Part shown: positions 1 through 9,672 of the stretch, one piece after another
How the letters are laid out: every line of letters begins with the position of its first letter
Numbering within the stretch: position 1 is the stretch's first letter
NCBI GenBank assembly: GCA_900316285.1
Contig: ONCG01000001.1
Coordinates: forward strand, 277,422 to 341,421
DNA: 64,000 bases
Reading direction: 5' to 3'
Source of the DNA: an uncultured Prevotellaceae bacterium
GTDB lineage: Bacteria; Bacteroidota; Bacteroidia; Bacteroidales; Bacteroidaceae
Translations under genes and position numbers: made by a program
The notes under the pieces: model-generated
The model's database searches: none
The model's input: the letters and a program-made list of their open reading frames with translations, nothing else
Told to the model about the DNA's origin: nothing

Positions 1-39
1 ATGCTTTAGCTTGGTTGTAAGGTCTTCTTGTTTTGTCAT
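1..39 (-). CDS. recQ: Probable RecQ-type DNA helicase, N-terminal fragment
   Basis: Only the first 13 codons are inside the window; they read MTKQEDLTTKLKH from an ATG at 37-39 on the minus strand. The short charged start ending in LTTKLKH fits the N-terminus of Bacteroidota RecQ proteins, where a similar segment precedes the YFGF motif. It lies 25 bases after the clpX stop on the same strand, and clpP-clpX-recQ is an order I recall from this phylum. Both the family and the order are inference, because no helicase motif is visible here. Confidence 0.5.
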   Translation of the reverse strand, partial: MTKQEDLTTKLKH

Positions 40-64
40 AAGGCGTTGGGGTGTATTAGGTTAT

Positions 65-1285
65 TTAGCTGACCATGAGGTGTGCGCCCTCTATCTGTGA
101 ACGGGCGTATTCCAGGGTCACTTCAAACTTCTTGCGTTTGCGTGAAGGCATCTCGAACATGGCATCCATCATCATGGCCTCAACGATGGAGCGCAGTCCG
201 CGGGCGCCGAGTTTATATTCAATGGCCTTGTCGACGACGTATTCGAGAGCCTCGTCGGTGAAGGTGAGTTGAATGCCATCCATGGCAAACAGCTTCTCAT
301 ACTGGCGGACGATGCTGTTCTTGGGTTCCACGAGGATGCGTCGCAATGCTTCGCGGTCGAGGGGTTTCAGATAGGTGAGCACCGGCAGACGGCCGATGAT
401 TTCCGGGATGAGACCAAACGACTTTAGGTCTTGCGGCAGGATGTACTGCATGAGGTCGTTCTTGTCGATCTGCCGCTGGTTCTGCACGGAGTTGAAGCCC
501 ACCACACGGGTGTTCAAACGCTGTGCAATCTTGCGCTCGATGCCATCGAAGGCACCACCACAGATGAACAGGATGTTGCGGGTGTCGACGTGTATGTATT
601 CCTGGTCGGGATGCTTGCGACCGCCCTGGGGTGGCACGTTGACCATCGTTCCCTCAAGCAGCTTCAGCAGTCCCTGCTGCACACCCTCGCCGCTGACGTC
701 GCGGGTGATGGAGGGGTTGTCGCTCTTGCGGGCAATCTTGTCGATTTCGTCGATGAAGACAATGCCGCGCTGGGCAGCCTCCACATCGTAGTCGGCCACC
801 TGCAGCAGACGGCTCAGGATGCTCTCCACGTCCTCACCCACATAGCCAGCCTCGGTGAACACCGTTGCATCGACAATAGTAAAGGGCACGTCGAGCAACT
901 TCGCGATGGTGCGTGCCATCAGGGTCTTGCCCGTTCCCGTGGAGCCAGCCATGATAATGTTCGACTTCTCGATTTCAACATCGTCGTCGCTGGGCTGCTG
1001 CAGACGCTTGTAGTGATTGTAGACTGCCACCGAAAGATATCGCTTGGCTTCGTCCTGACCAATGACATACTGGTCGAGATACGCCTTGATCTCTGCCGGC
1101 TTGGGTACTTTCTTCACTTTAAACTTCTCGTTCGCCTTGCCTTTCGCGCCCTTGAGCATGCCCGTTGAGCGAACAATCTCATAGGCCTGCTGAGCACACT
1201 CGTCACAGATGAAGCCGTTCAGACCTGTGATGAGCAATCTTACTTCTTTCTCGTTTCTTCCGCAAAAATTACAAACTTTCTTCAT
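65..1285 (-). CDS. clpX: ATP-dependent Clp protease ATP-binding subunit ClpX
   Basis: Cytoplasmic AAA+ unfoldase that recognises substrates and threads them into ClpP. The 406-residue protein has the N-terminal zinc-binding domain (Cys5, Cys8, Cys27, Cys30), Walker A GSTGTGKT at about 114-121, the pore loop GYVG at 147-150, Walker B VFIDEID at 176-182, an RKH-type loop (GGRKHPDQ) and a VGF loop in the place of the ClpP-docking IGF loop. The length is normal for the family. It follows clpP by 73 bases on the same strand, so the two are probably cotranscribed. Confidence 0.98.
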   Translation of the reverse strand: MKKVCNFCGRNEKEVRLLITGLNGFICDECAQQAYEIVRSTGMLKGAKGKANEKFKVKKVPKPAEIKAYLDQYVIGQDEAKRYLSVAVYNHYKRLQQPSDDDVEIEKSNIIMAGSTGTGKTLMARTIAKLLDVPFTIVDATVFTEAGYVGEDVESILSRLLQVADYDVEAAQRGIVFIDEIDKIARKSDNPSITRDVSGEGVQQGLLKLLEGTMVNVPPQGGRKHPDQEYIHVDTRNILFICGGAFDGIERKIAQRLNTRVVGFNSVQNQRQIDKNDLMQYILPQDLKSFGLIPEIIGRLPVLTYLKPLDREALRRILVEPKNSIVRQYEKLFAMDGIQLTFTDEALEYVVDKAIEYKLGARGLRSIVEAMMMDAMFEMPSRKRKKFEVTLEYARSQIEGAHLMVS

Positions 1286-1358
1286 ATCATCTTATCGGAG
1301 AGCCGCCACACGAAACTTTTCGGCAGCAGCTCCCGCAATCAATCACATAACATTCTAT

Positions 1359-2021
1359 TTACTTCTTGACCAACACCTGGTCAATCATGCCATATTCGCG
1401 AGCCTCCTCGGCCGTCATCCAGTAGTTGCGGTCGCTGTCGGCCCACACCTTGTCGAACTCGGTGTGCGAGTGGTCGGCAATGATGGTGTAGAGTTCTTTC
1501 TTCAACTTCTGAATCTCGCGAGCCTCAATCTCGATGTCGCTGGCCTGACCCTGCACGCCGCCCATCGGCTGGTGAATCATCACGCGGCTGTGAGGCAGAG
1601 CCGAGCGCTTGCCTTCCTTGCCTGCCACAAGCAACACGGCAGCCATCGAGGCAGCCATGCCCGTGCAGATGGTAGCCACGTCGCTCTGAATGAACTGCAT
1701 CGTGTCGTAGATGCCCAGTCCGGCATAGACGCTGCCGCCCGGCGAGTTGATGTATACGTTGATGTCCTTGCCCGGGTCGTTAGCATCGAGGTAGAGCAGC
1801 TGCGCCTGCAGCACGTTGGCGGTGTAGTCGTTCACCTCGGTGCCGAGGAAAATCACTCGGTCCATCATCAGGCGTGAGAACACGTCGAGCTGCGTGACGT
1901 TGAGCTGGCGCTCTTCGAGGATATATGGATTCATGTACTGTGCCTGTGCGTTCATCACGTCGTCGAGCACCATTCCGTTGATGCCCAAATGCTTGGTAGC
2001 ATATTTTCTAAAGTCGTTCAT
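1359..2021 (-). CDS. clpP: ATP-dependent Clp protease proteolytic subunit ClpP
   Basis: Serine peptidase that forms the double-ring proteolytic chamber used by ClpX. At 220 residues it has a normal length. The catalytic triad is readable as Ser125 (GMAASMAAV), His150 (RVMIHQPMGG) and Asp197 (DSDRNYW). The substrate-binding INSPGGSVYAG segment is at about 91-101. It is the first gene of the clpP-clpX pair, with a -7-like element about 110 bases upstream. Confidence 0.98.
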   Translation of the reverse strand: MNDFRKYATKHLGINGMVLDDVMNAQAQYMNPYILEERQLNVTQLDVFSRLMMDRVIFLGTEVNDYTANVLQAQLLYLDANDPGKDINVYINSPGGSVYAGLGIYDTMQFIQSDVATICTGMAASMAAVLLVAGKEGKRSALPHSRVMIHQPMGGVQGQASDIEIEAREIQKLKKELYTIIADHSHTEFDKVWADSDRNYWMTAEEAREYGMIDQVLVKK

Positions 2022-2131
2022 GCTTTAATTACTGTTTTTTGTTCTGATTACTTCTTATTTTTCACGTTTCATTCACAGATGAAGCAGGTTATTTCGGTCC
2101 TTTCTCTCCTTTCGTGCGAATTTCTTAAGAA

Positions 2132-2139
2132 CAAAGTTA
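2132..2139 (-). promoter_or_regulatory. Probable clpP promoter, -7 element TAACTTTG
   Basis: On the minus strand TAACTTTG matches the Bacteroidota -7 consensus TAnnTTTG, about 110 bases before the clpP start. No clear TTTG -33 box stands at the usual distance; the upstream stretch is T-rich. Confidence 0.5.
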
Positions 2140-2203
2140 AGAAAAAAAATGAGAAAAACGCTATCATCAGCAATTTTTTTTCTCATTTTATGTTTTTTTT
2201 TGA

Positions 2204-2243
2204 TAAAAACAGCGGGAATGCACCACATTTAGCACATCCCCGC
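2204..2243 (-). terminator. Rho-independent terminator after tig
   Basis: Read on the minus strand, GCGGGGATG pairs with CATTCCCGC (nine pairs, one G.T) across a 14-base loop and is followed by TGTTTTTATC. It lies about 40 bases past the tig stop and separates tig from clpP. Confidence 0.7.
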
Positions 2244-2285
2244 CTACCTTATTGAAGATTTAAATACAATTCTTCCCAGCCAATC

Positions 2286-3623
2286 TTACTCAGCCATAGC
2301 CTTGTTGAACTCGTCGAGCGAGACGGTCTTCTCGTTCAGCTTCACGACGTTCTTCATCACCTCGATGAGCTTCTGGTCGATGGCGCGGTCGACGAATCCC
2401 TGAACATTCTCTTCCTTCTTCAGCATGTCCTGAGCGTAGTTGTCGAGATACTCGTCGGGAACATTCGACATGCCATACTGAGCGAACTGGGCACGGGCAG
2501 CCTCACGGGCGGCAGCCTTCACCTCGTCGTCGCTGATCTTGATGTCGTTGGCGCTGACGAGCTGCTCCTTGATGAGATGCCAAGTCAGTTCCTTCACGCT
2601 GCCTTCGTAGTTCTTCTCCACGTAGTCGTCGCCCTTGTCCTGGTTGTTCTGCTTCATGATGCGCTTCAGCAGCTCATCGGGCCACGTCAGCTTACCAGCC
2701 TTCTTCTCGCAATGAGCACGCAGGTCCTGCAGGAACTTCCAGTCGCTATTCTGCTGCAGCTGAGCCTTGATCTCCTCGGCAACACGCTCGCGGAACTCCT
2801 TCTCGTCCTTCACGGCATCCTTGCCATACACCTGGTCGAACAGCTCCTGGTTCACCTCAGCAGGTGTGAAGCGGCTGATCTCAGTGATCTGATAGGTGAA
2901 GTCGCCCGTGTGGAAGCCCAGGTCGGCCTTGTCGACCTTCAGCAGCGATGCCAGCTCGGCGTCGCTTTGGTAAGCCTTGCGGGGGTTAAAGGTGATGATA
3001 TCGCCCAGCTTCGAGCCCTCGAAGAGCTTCTTCTGGTCCTCATCTTTAATATAGGTGGGCATCACCAGAGCCTCGCTGAGCTCAATGCCGTTCTCCTTGT
3101 CTTGCTCGCGAAGGTCGCCCTTCAGCATGTCGTTGTCCTGATAGTCGTCGGCCTTCTGATAGCTGCCGCCGCGCGAAGCATACATGCGAATCTGCTGGTC
3201 GATGAGCTTGTCGTCGACATCGATGGTCAGGTAGTCAATCTTATCGTGGCCGCTGAGCTTCACGTTGATCTCGGGAGCCACAGCCAGGTCGAACTGGAAG
3301 GTGTAGGGAGCGGGCTTCTCAATGTCGACAGCCTCGTTGCCTTCGTGCGGCAGGGGCTCGCCGAGCATCTGGATATTGTTGTCCTTCACGTACTTATACA
3401 TCTCCTGGCCCACTACGCGGTTGATGGCGTCCATCTTCACGGCCGTGCCATACATGCGCTTGATCATGCCCATAGGCACCTGACCAGGACGGAAGCCCGG
3501 CACGTTAGCCTTCTTGCGATAGTCTTTCAGTGTCTTCTCGACAGCCTCCTTGAAATCATTCTCTTCGACGGTGATGGTCATCAAGCCATTCACCTTGTCA
3601 GCGTTCTCAAATGTGATATTCAT
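2286..3623 (-). CDS. tig: Trigger factor, ribosome-associated chaperone
   Basis: Binds near the ribosome exit tunnel and helps nascent chains fold. The 445-residue length is typical. The N-terminal ribosome-binding domain carries the signature GFRPGQVP at 43-50. The middle should be the FKBP-like PPIase domain, and the C-terminal half is long, charged and helical as in the family. It lies upstream of clpP-clpX in the same direction, a common neighbourhood for tig, but has its own promoter and terminator. Confidence 0.95.
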   Translation of the reverse strand: MNITFENADKVNGLMTITVEENDFKEAVEKTLKDYRKKANVPGFRPGQVPMGMIKRMYGTAVKMDAINRVVGQEMYKYVKDNNIQMLGEPLPHEGNEAVDIEKPAPYTFQFDLAVAPEINVKLSGHDKIDYLTIDVDDKLIDQQIRMYASRGGSYQKADDYQDNDMLKGDLREQDKENGIELSEALVMPTYIKDEDQKKLFEGSKLGDIITFNPRKAYQSDAELASLLKVDKADLGFHTGDFTYQITEISRFTPAEVNQELFDQVYGKDAVKDEKEFRERVAEEIKAQLQQNSDWKFLQDLRAHCEKKAGKLTWPDELLKRIMKQNNQDKGDDYVEKNYEGSVKELTWHLIKEQLVSANDIKISDDEVKAAAREAARAQFAQYGMSNVPDEYLDNYAQDMLKKEENVQGFVDRAIDQKLIEVMKNVVKLNEKTVSLDEFNKAMAE

Positions 3624-3669
3624 CTTCTTATTTGCGATTTACTATTTTACATTTTACAATTTCGGGGTG

Positions 3670-3677
3670 CAAAATTA
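3670..3677 (-). promoter_or_regulatory. tig promoter, -7 element TAATTTTG
   Basis: On the minus strand TAATTTTG fits TAnnTTTG and lies 46 bases before the tig start. A good -33 box is not evident. Confidence 0.55.
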
Positions 3678-3853
3678 CTCATTTTTCCTCGAACCACCTA
3701 ATATAATATAAAATTATTTGATTTTTTAACCTAAAAATCTATGCTTTCTTCGTTTTTGTTCGTCTCGATGCAACATTTGAAGGAAAAGGCAAAGCGCCTT
3801 CCGCCACTCATAACCCTTAGCCCTCCAAACCACTACTCTATGCAATAAGATTC

Positions 3854-4073
3854 TTATCACGCATCGGTAAAGGTCACACCACAAAGTGGTAAAGGTCACA
3901 CCACAAAGTGGTAAAGGCAACACCACACATCGGTAACGACGACACCGCATCATGGTAACGGCTCTACCACATAGTGGTAACAGCACTACCACATAGTGGT
4001 AACGGCTCTACCACATGCTGGTAACGACATTACCACATAGCGGTAACTGCATTACCAGATTGCGGTAACAATT
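3854..4073. repeat. Array A: ten 22-bp palindromic units in exact register
   Basis: Ten consecutive units of exactly 22 bases, with no insertion or deletion, fill 220 bases between the outer membrane protein gene (stop at 4147) and tig. The best units contain an inverted repeat TACCAC-ATA-GTGGTA followed by a 7-base spacer starting AC. The units differ from one another but all keep A at unit position 3, C at 5 and GGTAA at 13-17. Since 22 is not a multiple of three, the repeat is not protein-driven. See arrays at 25671 and 41765 for the same period with a different core. Confidence 0.9.
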
Positions 4074-4146
4074 CTGGTAATGAAGCAATCCTTTTTTCTT
4101 TGCCTGAGGCGCAACGTGAATAGGCGAAAATAGAATCATCTTTCCC

Positions 4147-6849
4147 CTACATTTTCTTCTTCGGTTCCAGTTTGTATCTGAACGTGAGAGTGGCGTAGTG
4201 ATGAAGGAAACTCCGTCCTGACTCAGTGTGACTGGTGGCGGTGATGACGGAACTATAGTCAGTTTCCTTGTTCAAAAGGTCGCGGACGGCGAAGATAAGT
4301 TCGGCGCGGCTCTTCAGGAACTTATACCTGACCTCACCATTCAGGACGAACAGGTTATTGTTCATCGCTTCAGAGAGATAGCCACGATTCAGGTAGAAGT
4401 GCGAATCGAGCGTAAAAGTCCACTGCTTCAGGTGATAGCGGACGTTCAATTGTGTGGAGTAGCGGAAGATGTTATCCGTCTCTTGCGCCGCGTCGCTGTA
4501 GGCATAGCGTTCCCAATTGAACTCATGGAAGGACGAGATGGTCAGATGGTCTATCTCATAGATAAGCCCCAGTCTATCCCTCAGGTGCGAGGACTGCTGG
4601 CGGTTGTAGCTGATACCCGTCTGCTCGTCCACCATTGTCAGGATTCCGTATGACGCATTCCAGTGTTCGGACAGCGTGTTCTGGAATTGAAGGTTCTTGG
4701 CCAGCGTACGGTCGTAGCTCAGTTCCGCACCCCAGCTGTTGCCACCACGGACGTTCTTCTTCTGCGCCCTGTAGCCGCCAGTCTGAGAATTGTAATGCAA
4801 TACGGTGCCGATGGGGTCGTAGGTCTTAGCATAGTTCACGGCGATGCCGAAGGCCTGACTGCCACGGGTGAGCATGAAGTTATAGCGGAGGTTGGCATTG
4901 AGCGTGCGGGTGGATGTAAGGCTGGGATTGCCTTGATAAATATACAGCGGATTGGTGTTGTCGGTATAGGCGATGCAGTCGATGAGGTCGGCAGGACGCT
5001 CGTCGTAGGAGACATTACCCTTTAAGCTCATCTGCTTGCGGATGCGGTAGGTCAGTTCCAGCGAGGGATGCAGGAGCAGGAGACTGCGGCGGGCTATGGT
5101 GTCGAGGGCAGCACGGCGGTAAGAGGTGCGTTGCGATAATACTGCAAAAGACAGAACGGGTTTCAGGGAAAACTTTCGGAGCGTCAGGTTGGCGTCGGTT
5201 TTAAGTTCGTTGTGCCATTGGTGGTCAACTCTGCGGAAGCTGTTGCTCGTGTCAAGCTTATCGGCTCGCCAGCGTTGCTCATTGCGGAAGTTGTGGTCGT
5301 AGGAAGACTTCCATTGTGCATGAAACATGGCCTGCTTGGTGAAGCCATGACTGAAGCTGAGCTGTGCGGTGGCGTTCAGGTGGCGGTTTGGAGCCTCGTA
5401 GCTTTGGCGGTCGGTGGCCTGCATAGCGGTCTGATGGTAGCGGTATTCACCAACGGAGTTGCCGTGTTCCTTTGCGTCCGAATAGCCTACGCTGGCCCTT
5501 GCTGTGATGGAACCTTTTGGCGTGTAGTAAGTCAGGTTGCCGTCGATGGTCCCATTAAACAGTTTCGATGCTGACAAGGAGCGGAAGGTGGAAGAGTTGA
5601 CGGGAGAGAGTGTGAGGCTTTCAAATGTCTGCTGTTCTAAATGGTTGTTGGTCTCGCCTCGTTCATAGCCTGCATGAGCCGTGAGAAACAATGTGCTCTT
5701 GGGACTCAGGTTGAGGAAAGCCGAGAAGTCGAGCGGTGCCTTGAACTGATGTTCGTAGCTTTCGCGCTGGCTGTCGGTCTGCGTGGGGGTGGTGCCAGGA
5801 AGGAAGGTCTGCGTGTTCTCCCAACTGCTTTGCGGTCGGTCAGTATGATTGGCGCTGGCACTGAGGGTCAGATAGTTCTCGCGATTCACCTTGAAGGACG
5901 GCCGCCAGACGTGCTTATAGCCCGCGGCCCCCATCTGCTGGCGCACGGCGGTGCCTCCGCTCTCACTCCCGAAACTGCCCATGGTGTGTATCATCTCCCG
6001 TCTTGGCTCGTCGCCCACGCGGCCGAACAGCATGACGGAGTCGGTGTCGCTCAGGCGCATACCGTCGAGTTGAGTGCCATAGTTCTTGCCAGTATAGGCT
6101 GTTGCCTCGGCACTGCCATACCAGTTATCCATGAATCCCGGCTTGATGGTCACGTCGAGCACCTGCTGCTGATTGCCGTCGGCCACGCCCGTGCGCTCTT
6201 CCTGCTCACTTTTTCGCTCGTAGGCTTTCACGTCTGCTACGGCTTCCACTGGCAACCGTTTCAGCAGCAGGTCCTCGCTTAGTGCCTCCTTGCCGTTCAT
6301 TCTGATTTGTATCGGTTCACCGTTCCATAGCAAGTGGCCGTCCTTGATGCTGACGCCCGGCAGTTTCCGAACCAAGTCCAGCAGTCGGTCGCCGTCTTCC
6401 ATTTGGAACGCGCCGGGGTTGAAGATTACCGTGTCGCCGCGCATATAGAAGCGTCGCTGTTGAGCCGTCACTTTCACCTCTTTCAACAGCACCTCACTGG
6501 GCTTCAATAGGATGTCGTCGATGCGGATGGTGTCGCCACCATCGCTTCCCACCAGTCGGACAAAGCCTTGCTTGTAGCCGAAGAAGTCGGCACGAATGGT
6601 GATGCGCGTCATTCCAGAGCAACGGTATTGAAAGCGTCCCAGCGAGTCGGTATGCAGGATTTGGTTGAAGGTGCAAACATCTGGAACCACTTCTTCAATG
6701 CTCACCTTGGCACCGTCTAGCGGTTCACGGGTTTCAGCATCAAGCACTCGGCCCTGTAGAATGTCAGCCTGTGCGGTCTGCGTGCCGAGAAAAAGGCACA
6801 GCAAGGGCAAGATGCGGAGTATTCCGCATCGAAAACAGTTGAATGTCAT
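4147..6849 (-). CDS. TonB-receptor-like outer membrane beta-barrel protein
   Basis: 900 residues. The N-terminus is a signal peptide (hydrophobic ILRILPLLCLFLG, cleavage probably after AQA). Residues about 30-115 form a carboxypeptidase-regulatory-like domain (LQGRVLDAETREPLDGAKV). A plug-like region follows (GDRLLDLVRKLPGVSI), then a long aromatic-rich barrel ending in the alternating HYATLTFRYKL strand. It lacks a TonB box I can point to and has no SusD partner. It follows the membrane regulator gene by 14 bases, so the two look like an operon. The substrate is unknown. Confidence 0.8.
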   Translation of the reverse strand: MTFNCFRCGILRILPLLCLFLGTQTAQADILQGRVLDAETREPLDGAKVSIEEVVPDVCTFNQILHTDSLGRFQYRCSGMTRITIRADFFGYKQGFVRLVGSDGGDTIRIDDILLKPSEVLLKEVKVTAQQRRFYMRGDTVIFNPGAFQMEDGDRLLDLVRKLPGVSIKDGHLLWNGEPIQIRMNGKEALSEDLLLKRLPVEAVADVKAYERKSEQEERTGVADGNQQQVLDVTIKPGFMDNWYGSAEATAYTGKNYGTQLDGMRLSDTDSVMLFGRVGDEPRREMIHTMGSFGSESGGTAVRQQMGAAGYKHVWRPSFKVNRENYLTLSASANHTDRPQSSWENTQTFLPGTTPTQTDSQRESYEHQFKAPLDFSAFLNLSPKSTLFLTAHAGYERGETNNHLEQQTFESLTLSPVNSSTFRSLSASKLFNGTIDGNLTYYTPKGSITARASVGYSDAKEHGNSVGEYRYHQTAMQATDRQSYEAPNRHLNATAQLSFSHGFTKQAMFHAQWKSSYDHNFRNEQRWRADKLDTSNSFRRVDHQWHNELKTDANLTLRKFSLKPVLSFAVLSQRTSYRRAALDTIARRSLLLLHPSLELTYRIRKQMSLKGNVSYDERPADLIDCIAYTDNTNPLYIYQGNPSLTSTRTLNANLRYNFMLTRGSQAFGIAVNYAKTYDPIGTVLHYNSQTGGYRAQKKNVRGGNSWGAELSYDRTLAKNLQFQNTLSEHWNASYGILTMVDEQTGISYNRQQSSHLRDRLGLIYEIDHLTISSFHEFNWERYAYSDAAQETDNIFRYSTQLNVRYHLKQWTFTLDSHFYLNRGYLSEAMNNNLFVLNGEVRYKFLKSRAELIFAVRDLLNKETDYSSVITATSHTESGRSFLHHYATLTFRYKLEPKKKM

Positions 6850-6863
6850 AAGAAAAAGATTGT

Positions 6864-8540
6864 TTAGAAGTTAGCTATCATTTGGTCAAGGGTCACGGTG
6901 GGGTCGGTGACTCCAAAGCCTTCTTTTTTCAACTTCTGCTTTCGGTGTTGCACGGCAGAGACAGAAACGACATAGATGGCCGATAGGGCCGTATTCGAAA
7001 GGCGTAGTCTTGTGAGCATGCAAAGGCGGATGTCCTCTTCTGTGAATTGAGGGTGCTCAGCCCGTAGTCGGCTGACGAAATTGCCGTCGGCGGTGTCGAG
7101 TGTCATCTCAATCTCTCGCCAGTTGCGGGCGTTGATGATGGTACGTTTGCCTGCTTTGGGTTCCAGCATGTCGAGGATTTCGCTCTTGTCCATGAGGTGC
7201 CCCCGCAGCATCGTAATCATCGTGTCCTTCTGTCGCAGGCGTTCGGCCAATTGCTCGGCTTCGCGTTGGTGGGCGATGTGCTCTGCCTCATGGCGATGTT
7301 GCGTCTTAATGCGCCAACTGCGGAAGAGAAGACCGAGGAGCAGCAAAGAGAGCAAGAGGATGACGATGACAGCCGTCATCAGGCTTCGCTGCAGAGAAGC
7401 GGTTTTCATCACGTAGCCAGCAGCCAGATAGGTGCCCTGAGCGGTGTTGAAGGCATCGACGGAGTTTTTCCATTCTGTTTCAAAATCTGGCTTTCGTTTT
7501 CTGTTCTCATCGTTTTCGTCGAACAGACGCCGTGCCTCTTCGTACATTTCTGCCGGCACTTCCACTTCCGAAATGCTCGTGTAGGCCGTGTCGCTCTCGT
7601 CGTAATTGCCATGCCTCATGAAGGTGGCCGACATGAATTTCGGAGCCGGCAAGGCACGAAGGCTGTCCAGACTTTGAAAAACGGAACCTTCGACCCCCGG
7701 CCTACTCTGCATGTTACCTTGGTACTTTGTTTCTTTGTTATCTTGGGCTACAATGACGGCCATGCGCTCTACGGCAGGGAAGTGTACAAGGTCGAAAGGC
7801 GCATAGTGGAGGACAGCACAACCATAGTCGTTAACCAAGGTCAACAACCAACGCCCGTCGCCACTTGAACCGTCGCGCAGCGACATTGAACCCATAGCCA
7901 ACTGGCGGAAGTGCTCCAGTGCACGTGTCGCGTAAAGGAGTTGCGAGAAATTGTCTGTTTTCTGTCCAAGGAGCCAATAGGCGCGAAATGCCAGAGCATG
8001 ATCTTCGCTCACCTCGCCACAGTGGATGGCTATGTGCAGGAGCTTGTCGGCATTCAGGAGAGGGGTCTTCTCGTTGCCGTTACGACTCATGGCGTAGCAA
8101 ATTCGCCCAAAGCGGCGCAGGTCGACTTTGTCATCTGCCGTACCACCGAGACTCGCGTGTTCAAAATATTGGTACACGCGCAGGAGCGTGCTGTCCCCCA
8201 GCAGAGGCTTGTCGTCAGACTTCCTGTGTGTCGTTTCGCGCTTGAAGCTCCACATGCTGCCTGACGACAGACAGGACGCCGTGTCAGCGTAGTGCAGTTG
8301 CCACTGCTCTTCATGGACCAAGGCCAGCATGAGGTTGTACAACATCTGCGAATGTTCCGTCAGTCGTGACGTGTCGACCTTTGCCAACAGACGTCCTGTG
8401 CTATCTACGTCTGCGAAAACCATGTCTTCTGCCGCCAGAAGCAGGCGTCTCTGCGGTAAGTCCCGCATGCTCCATCCAATGCCACCAGCTATGGTCAGCA
8501 CCAGAGTTGCAACGATGATTCCAATTGTCTTCCTTTTCAT
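6864..8540 (-). CDS. Membrane-anchored TPR-like regulator with C-terminal HTH
   Basis: 558 residues from the ATG at 8540; an earlier in-frame ATG at 8564 lies inside the -7 box and is rejected. A signal anchor spans about residues 5-22, and a helical, TPR-like extracytoplasmic region follows. A second hydrophobic segment lies at about 382-404 (VIVILLLSLLLLGLLF), then a charged coiled coil, then a C-terminal domain ending in a helix-turn-helix-like stretch (DIRLCMLTRLRLSNTALSAI). This architecture is known in Bacteroidota as DUF6377-like membrane regulators. It probably controls the outer membrane protein gene just downstream; that role is inference. Confidence 0.7.
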   Translation of the reverse strand: MKRKTIGIIVATLVLTIAGGIGWSMRDLPQRRLLLAAEDMVFADVDSTGRLLAKVDTSRLTEHSQMLYNLMLALVHEEQWQLHYADTASCLSSGSMWSFKRETTHRKSDDKPLLGDSTLLRVYQYFEHASLGGTADDKVDLRRFGRICYAMSRNGNEKTPLLNADKLLHIAIHCGEVSEDHALAFRAYWLLGQKTDNFSQLLYATRALEHFRQLAMGSMSLRDGSSGDGRWLLTLVNDYGCAVLHYAPFDLVHFPAVERMAVIVAQDNKETKYQGNMQSRPGVEGSVFQSLDSLRALPAPKFMSATFMRHGNYDESDTAYTSISEVEVPAEMYEEARRLFDENDENRKRKPDFETEWKNSVDAFNTAQGTYLAAGYVMKTASLQRSLMTAVIVILLLSLLLLGLLFRSWRIKTQHRHEAEHIAHQREAEQLAERLRQKDTMITMLRGHLMDKSEILDMLEPKAGKRTIINARNWREIEMTLDTADGNFVSRLRAEHPQFTEEDIRLCMLTRLRLSNTALSAIYVVSVSAVQHRKQKLKKEGFGVTDPTVTLDQMIANF

Positions 8541-8561
8541 GTCGTTTGCATTTTGATGGTG

Positions 8562-8593
8562 CAAAGATACGGCATTTTTGAAACGTCCACAAG
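8562..8593 (-). promoter_or_regulatory. Promoter of the membrane regulator/OMP operon
   Basis: On the minus strand: CTTG, 20 bases, TATCTTTG. This is close to the Bacteroidota consensus and sets the gene start at 8540. Confidence 0.75.
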
Positions 8594-8767
8594 GAATTGG
8601 GGTGGAAAACGCTTTCCGCCTGCTATGATTTGATAATCAGCGGCTTAAGATTCAATTTTCCACCCCTTTTCCATCATGTAGGGTGGAGAATAAACAATGG
8701 GCAATCCTGCCATTTGTGCAGAATTGCCCATTTATTGTGAGTAAAAGTTGGCGAATGACAGAGAGCG

Positions 8768-9604
8768 CTACGCCTGCTCCTCATGCTGTCGACGCTCCTC
8801 ATCGAAGAGTTGGAAGTTTTTCTTGCGGAGCTCGAAGGATTCCGTGAGGTATTTCTCGCGCACAATCTTGTTTTCAGCGAGCTGCTCAGGAGTGCCCTGG
8901 AAGAGGATTTTTCCTTCGAAGAGCAGGTAGGCACGGTCGGTGATGGCGAGTGTCTCATCGACGTTATGGTCGGTGATGAGGATGCCGATGTTGCGATACT
9001 TCAGCTGCCAGACGATCTGCTGGATGTCTTCCACAGCGATTGGGTCGACGCCGGCAAATGGTTCGTCGAGCATGATGAACTTCGGCTCGATGGCCAGACA
9101 GCGGGCAATCTCCGTACGGCGACGCTCACCACCGGAGAGCTGGTCACCCTTGTTCTTGCGCACCTTGCCCAGGCGGAACTCGGCGATGAGGCTCTCCAGC
9201 TTCTGTAGCTGGTAGTCGCGCGGTTTTCCCGTCATCTCGAGCACCGACATGATGTTATCCTCGACTGACATCTTGCGAAACACCGATGCCTCCTGCGGCA
9301 GATAGCCGATGCCGGCACGGGCACGCTTGTAGACGGGGTATTGGGTGATCTCCTCATCGCCCAAAAAGACGTGGCCGCCATTGGGGATGACGAGGCCCGT
9401 GGTCATATAGAATGACGTGGTCTTACCGGCTCCATTCGGGCCCAGCAGACCCACGATTTCACCCTGCTTCACATCGTAGCTCACGTCGTTGACCACCGTG
9501 CGTTTTCCGTAGCGCTTCACGAGTCCCTCGGTGCGAAGTACGAGATGCTGGTCGTTGGCAGGAGTTGCCGCCTGCTGTTCGTTTTGGCTGATATTCTCTT
9601 CCAT
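8768..9604 (-). CDS. lptB: LPS export ABC transporter ATP-binding protein LptB
   Basis: Cytoplasmic ATPase that drives extraction of lipopolysaccharide from the inner membrane through LptFG. 278 residues from the ATG at 9604; the longer frame to 9631 crosses the promoter. Walker A is [11 protein letters not shown], the ABC signature [12 protein letters not shown], Walker [14 protein letters not shown] and the switch ITDHNV, all typical of LptB. The C-terminus is a glutamate-rich extension ([12 protein letters not shown]). It stands alone, divergent from mlaE. Confidence 0.93.
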   Translation of the reverse strand: MEENISQNEQQAATPANDQHLVLRTEGLVKRYGKRTVVNDVSYDVKQGEIVGLLGPNGAGKTTSFYMTTGLVIPNGGHVFLGDEEITQYPVYKRARAGIGYLPQEASVFRKMSVEDNIMSVLEMTGKPRDYQLQKLESLIAEFRLGKVRKNKGDQLSGGERRRTEIARCLAIEPKFIMLDEPFAGVDPIAVEDIQQIVWQLKYRNIGILITDHNVDETLAITDRAYLLFEGKILFQGTPEQLAENKIVREKYLTESFELRKKNFQLFDEERRQHEEQA

Positions 9605-9620
9605 CTTAATTATTTTTCTG

Positions 9621-9628
9621 CAAAGGTA
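9621..9628 (-). promoter_or_regulatory. lptB promoter, -7 element TACCTTTG
   Basis: TACCTTTG on the minus strand, 16 bases before the lptB start. The -33 region is supplied by the TTTGAAC heptamer array, where TTTG occurs 10, 17 and 24 bases upstream of the -7 element, none at the ideal 19-20. Confidence 0.7.
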
Positions 9629-9632
9629 CAAA

Positions 9633-9667
9633 AAAGTTCAAAGTTCAAAGTTCAAAGTTCAAAGTTT
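9633..9667. repeat. Heptamer tandem repeat AAAGTTC between lptB and mlaE
   Basis: Four perfect copies of AAAGTTC plus a fifth partial copy lie exactly between two divergent -7 boxes. Read toward lptB the unit is TTTGAAC, so each copy brings a TTTG of the kind used as -33 box. Confidence 0.9.
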
Positions 9668-9672
9668 TTTCG

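Noticed and set aside
3726-3992. 88-residue minus-strand ORF across array A
   Set aside because: Its protein is just the 22-bp repeat read in rotating frames; it overlaps the tig promoter region and has no start signal.
3854-4073. CRISPR array
   Set aside because: Units are contiguous 22-mers with degenerate sequence; there are no unique spacers of 25-40 bases, no conserved long repeat and no cas genes. The same holds for 25671 and 41765.
8674-8767. Small gene between lptB and the regulator
   Set aside because: The ORF that covers this stretch overlaps lptB almost fully and has no family features.
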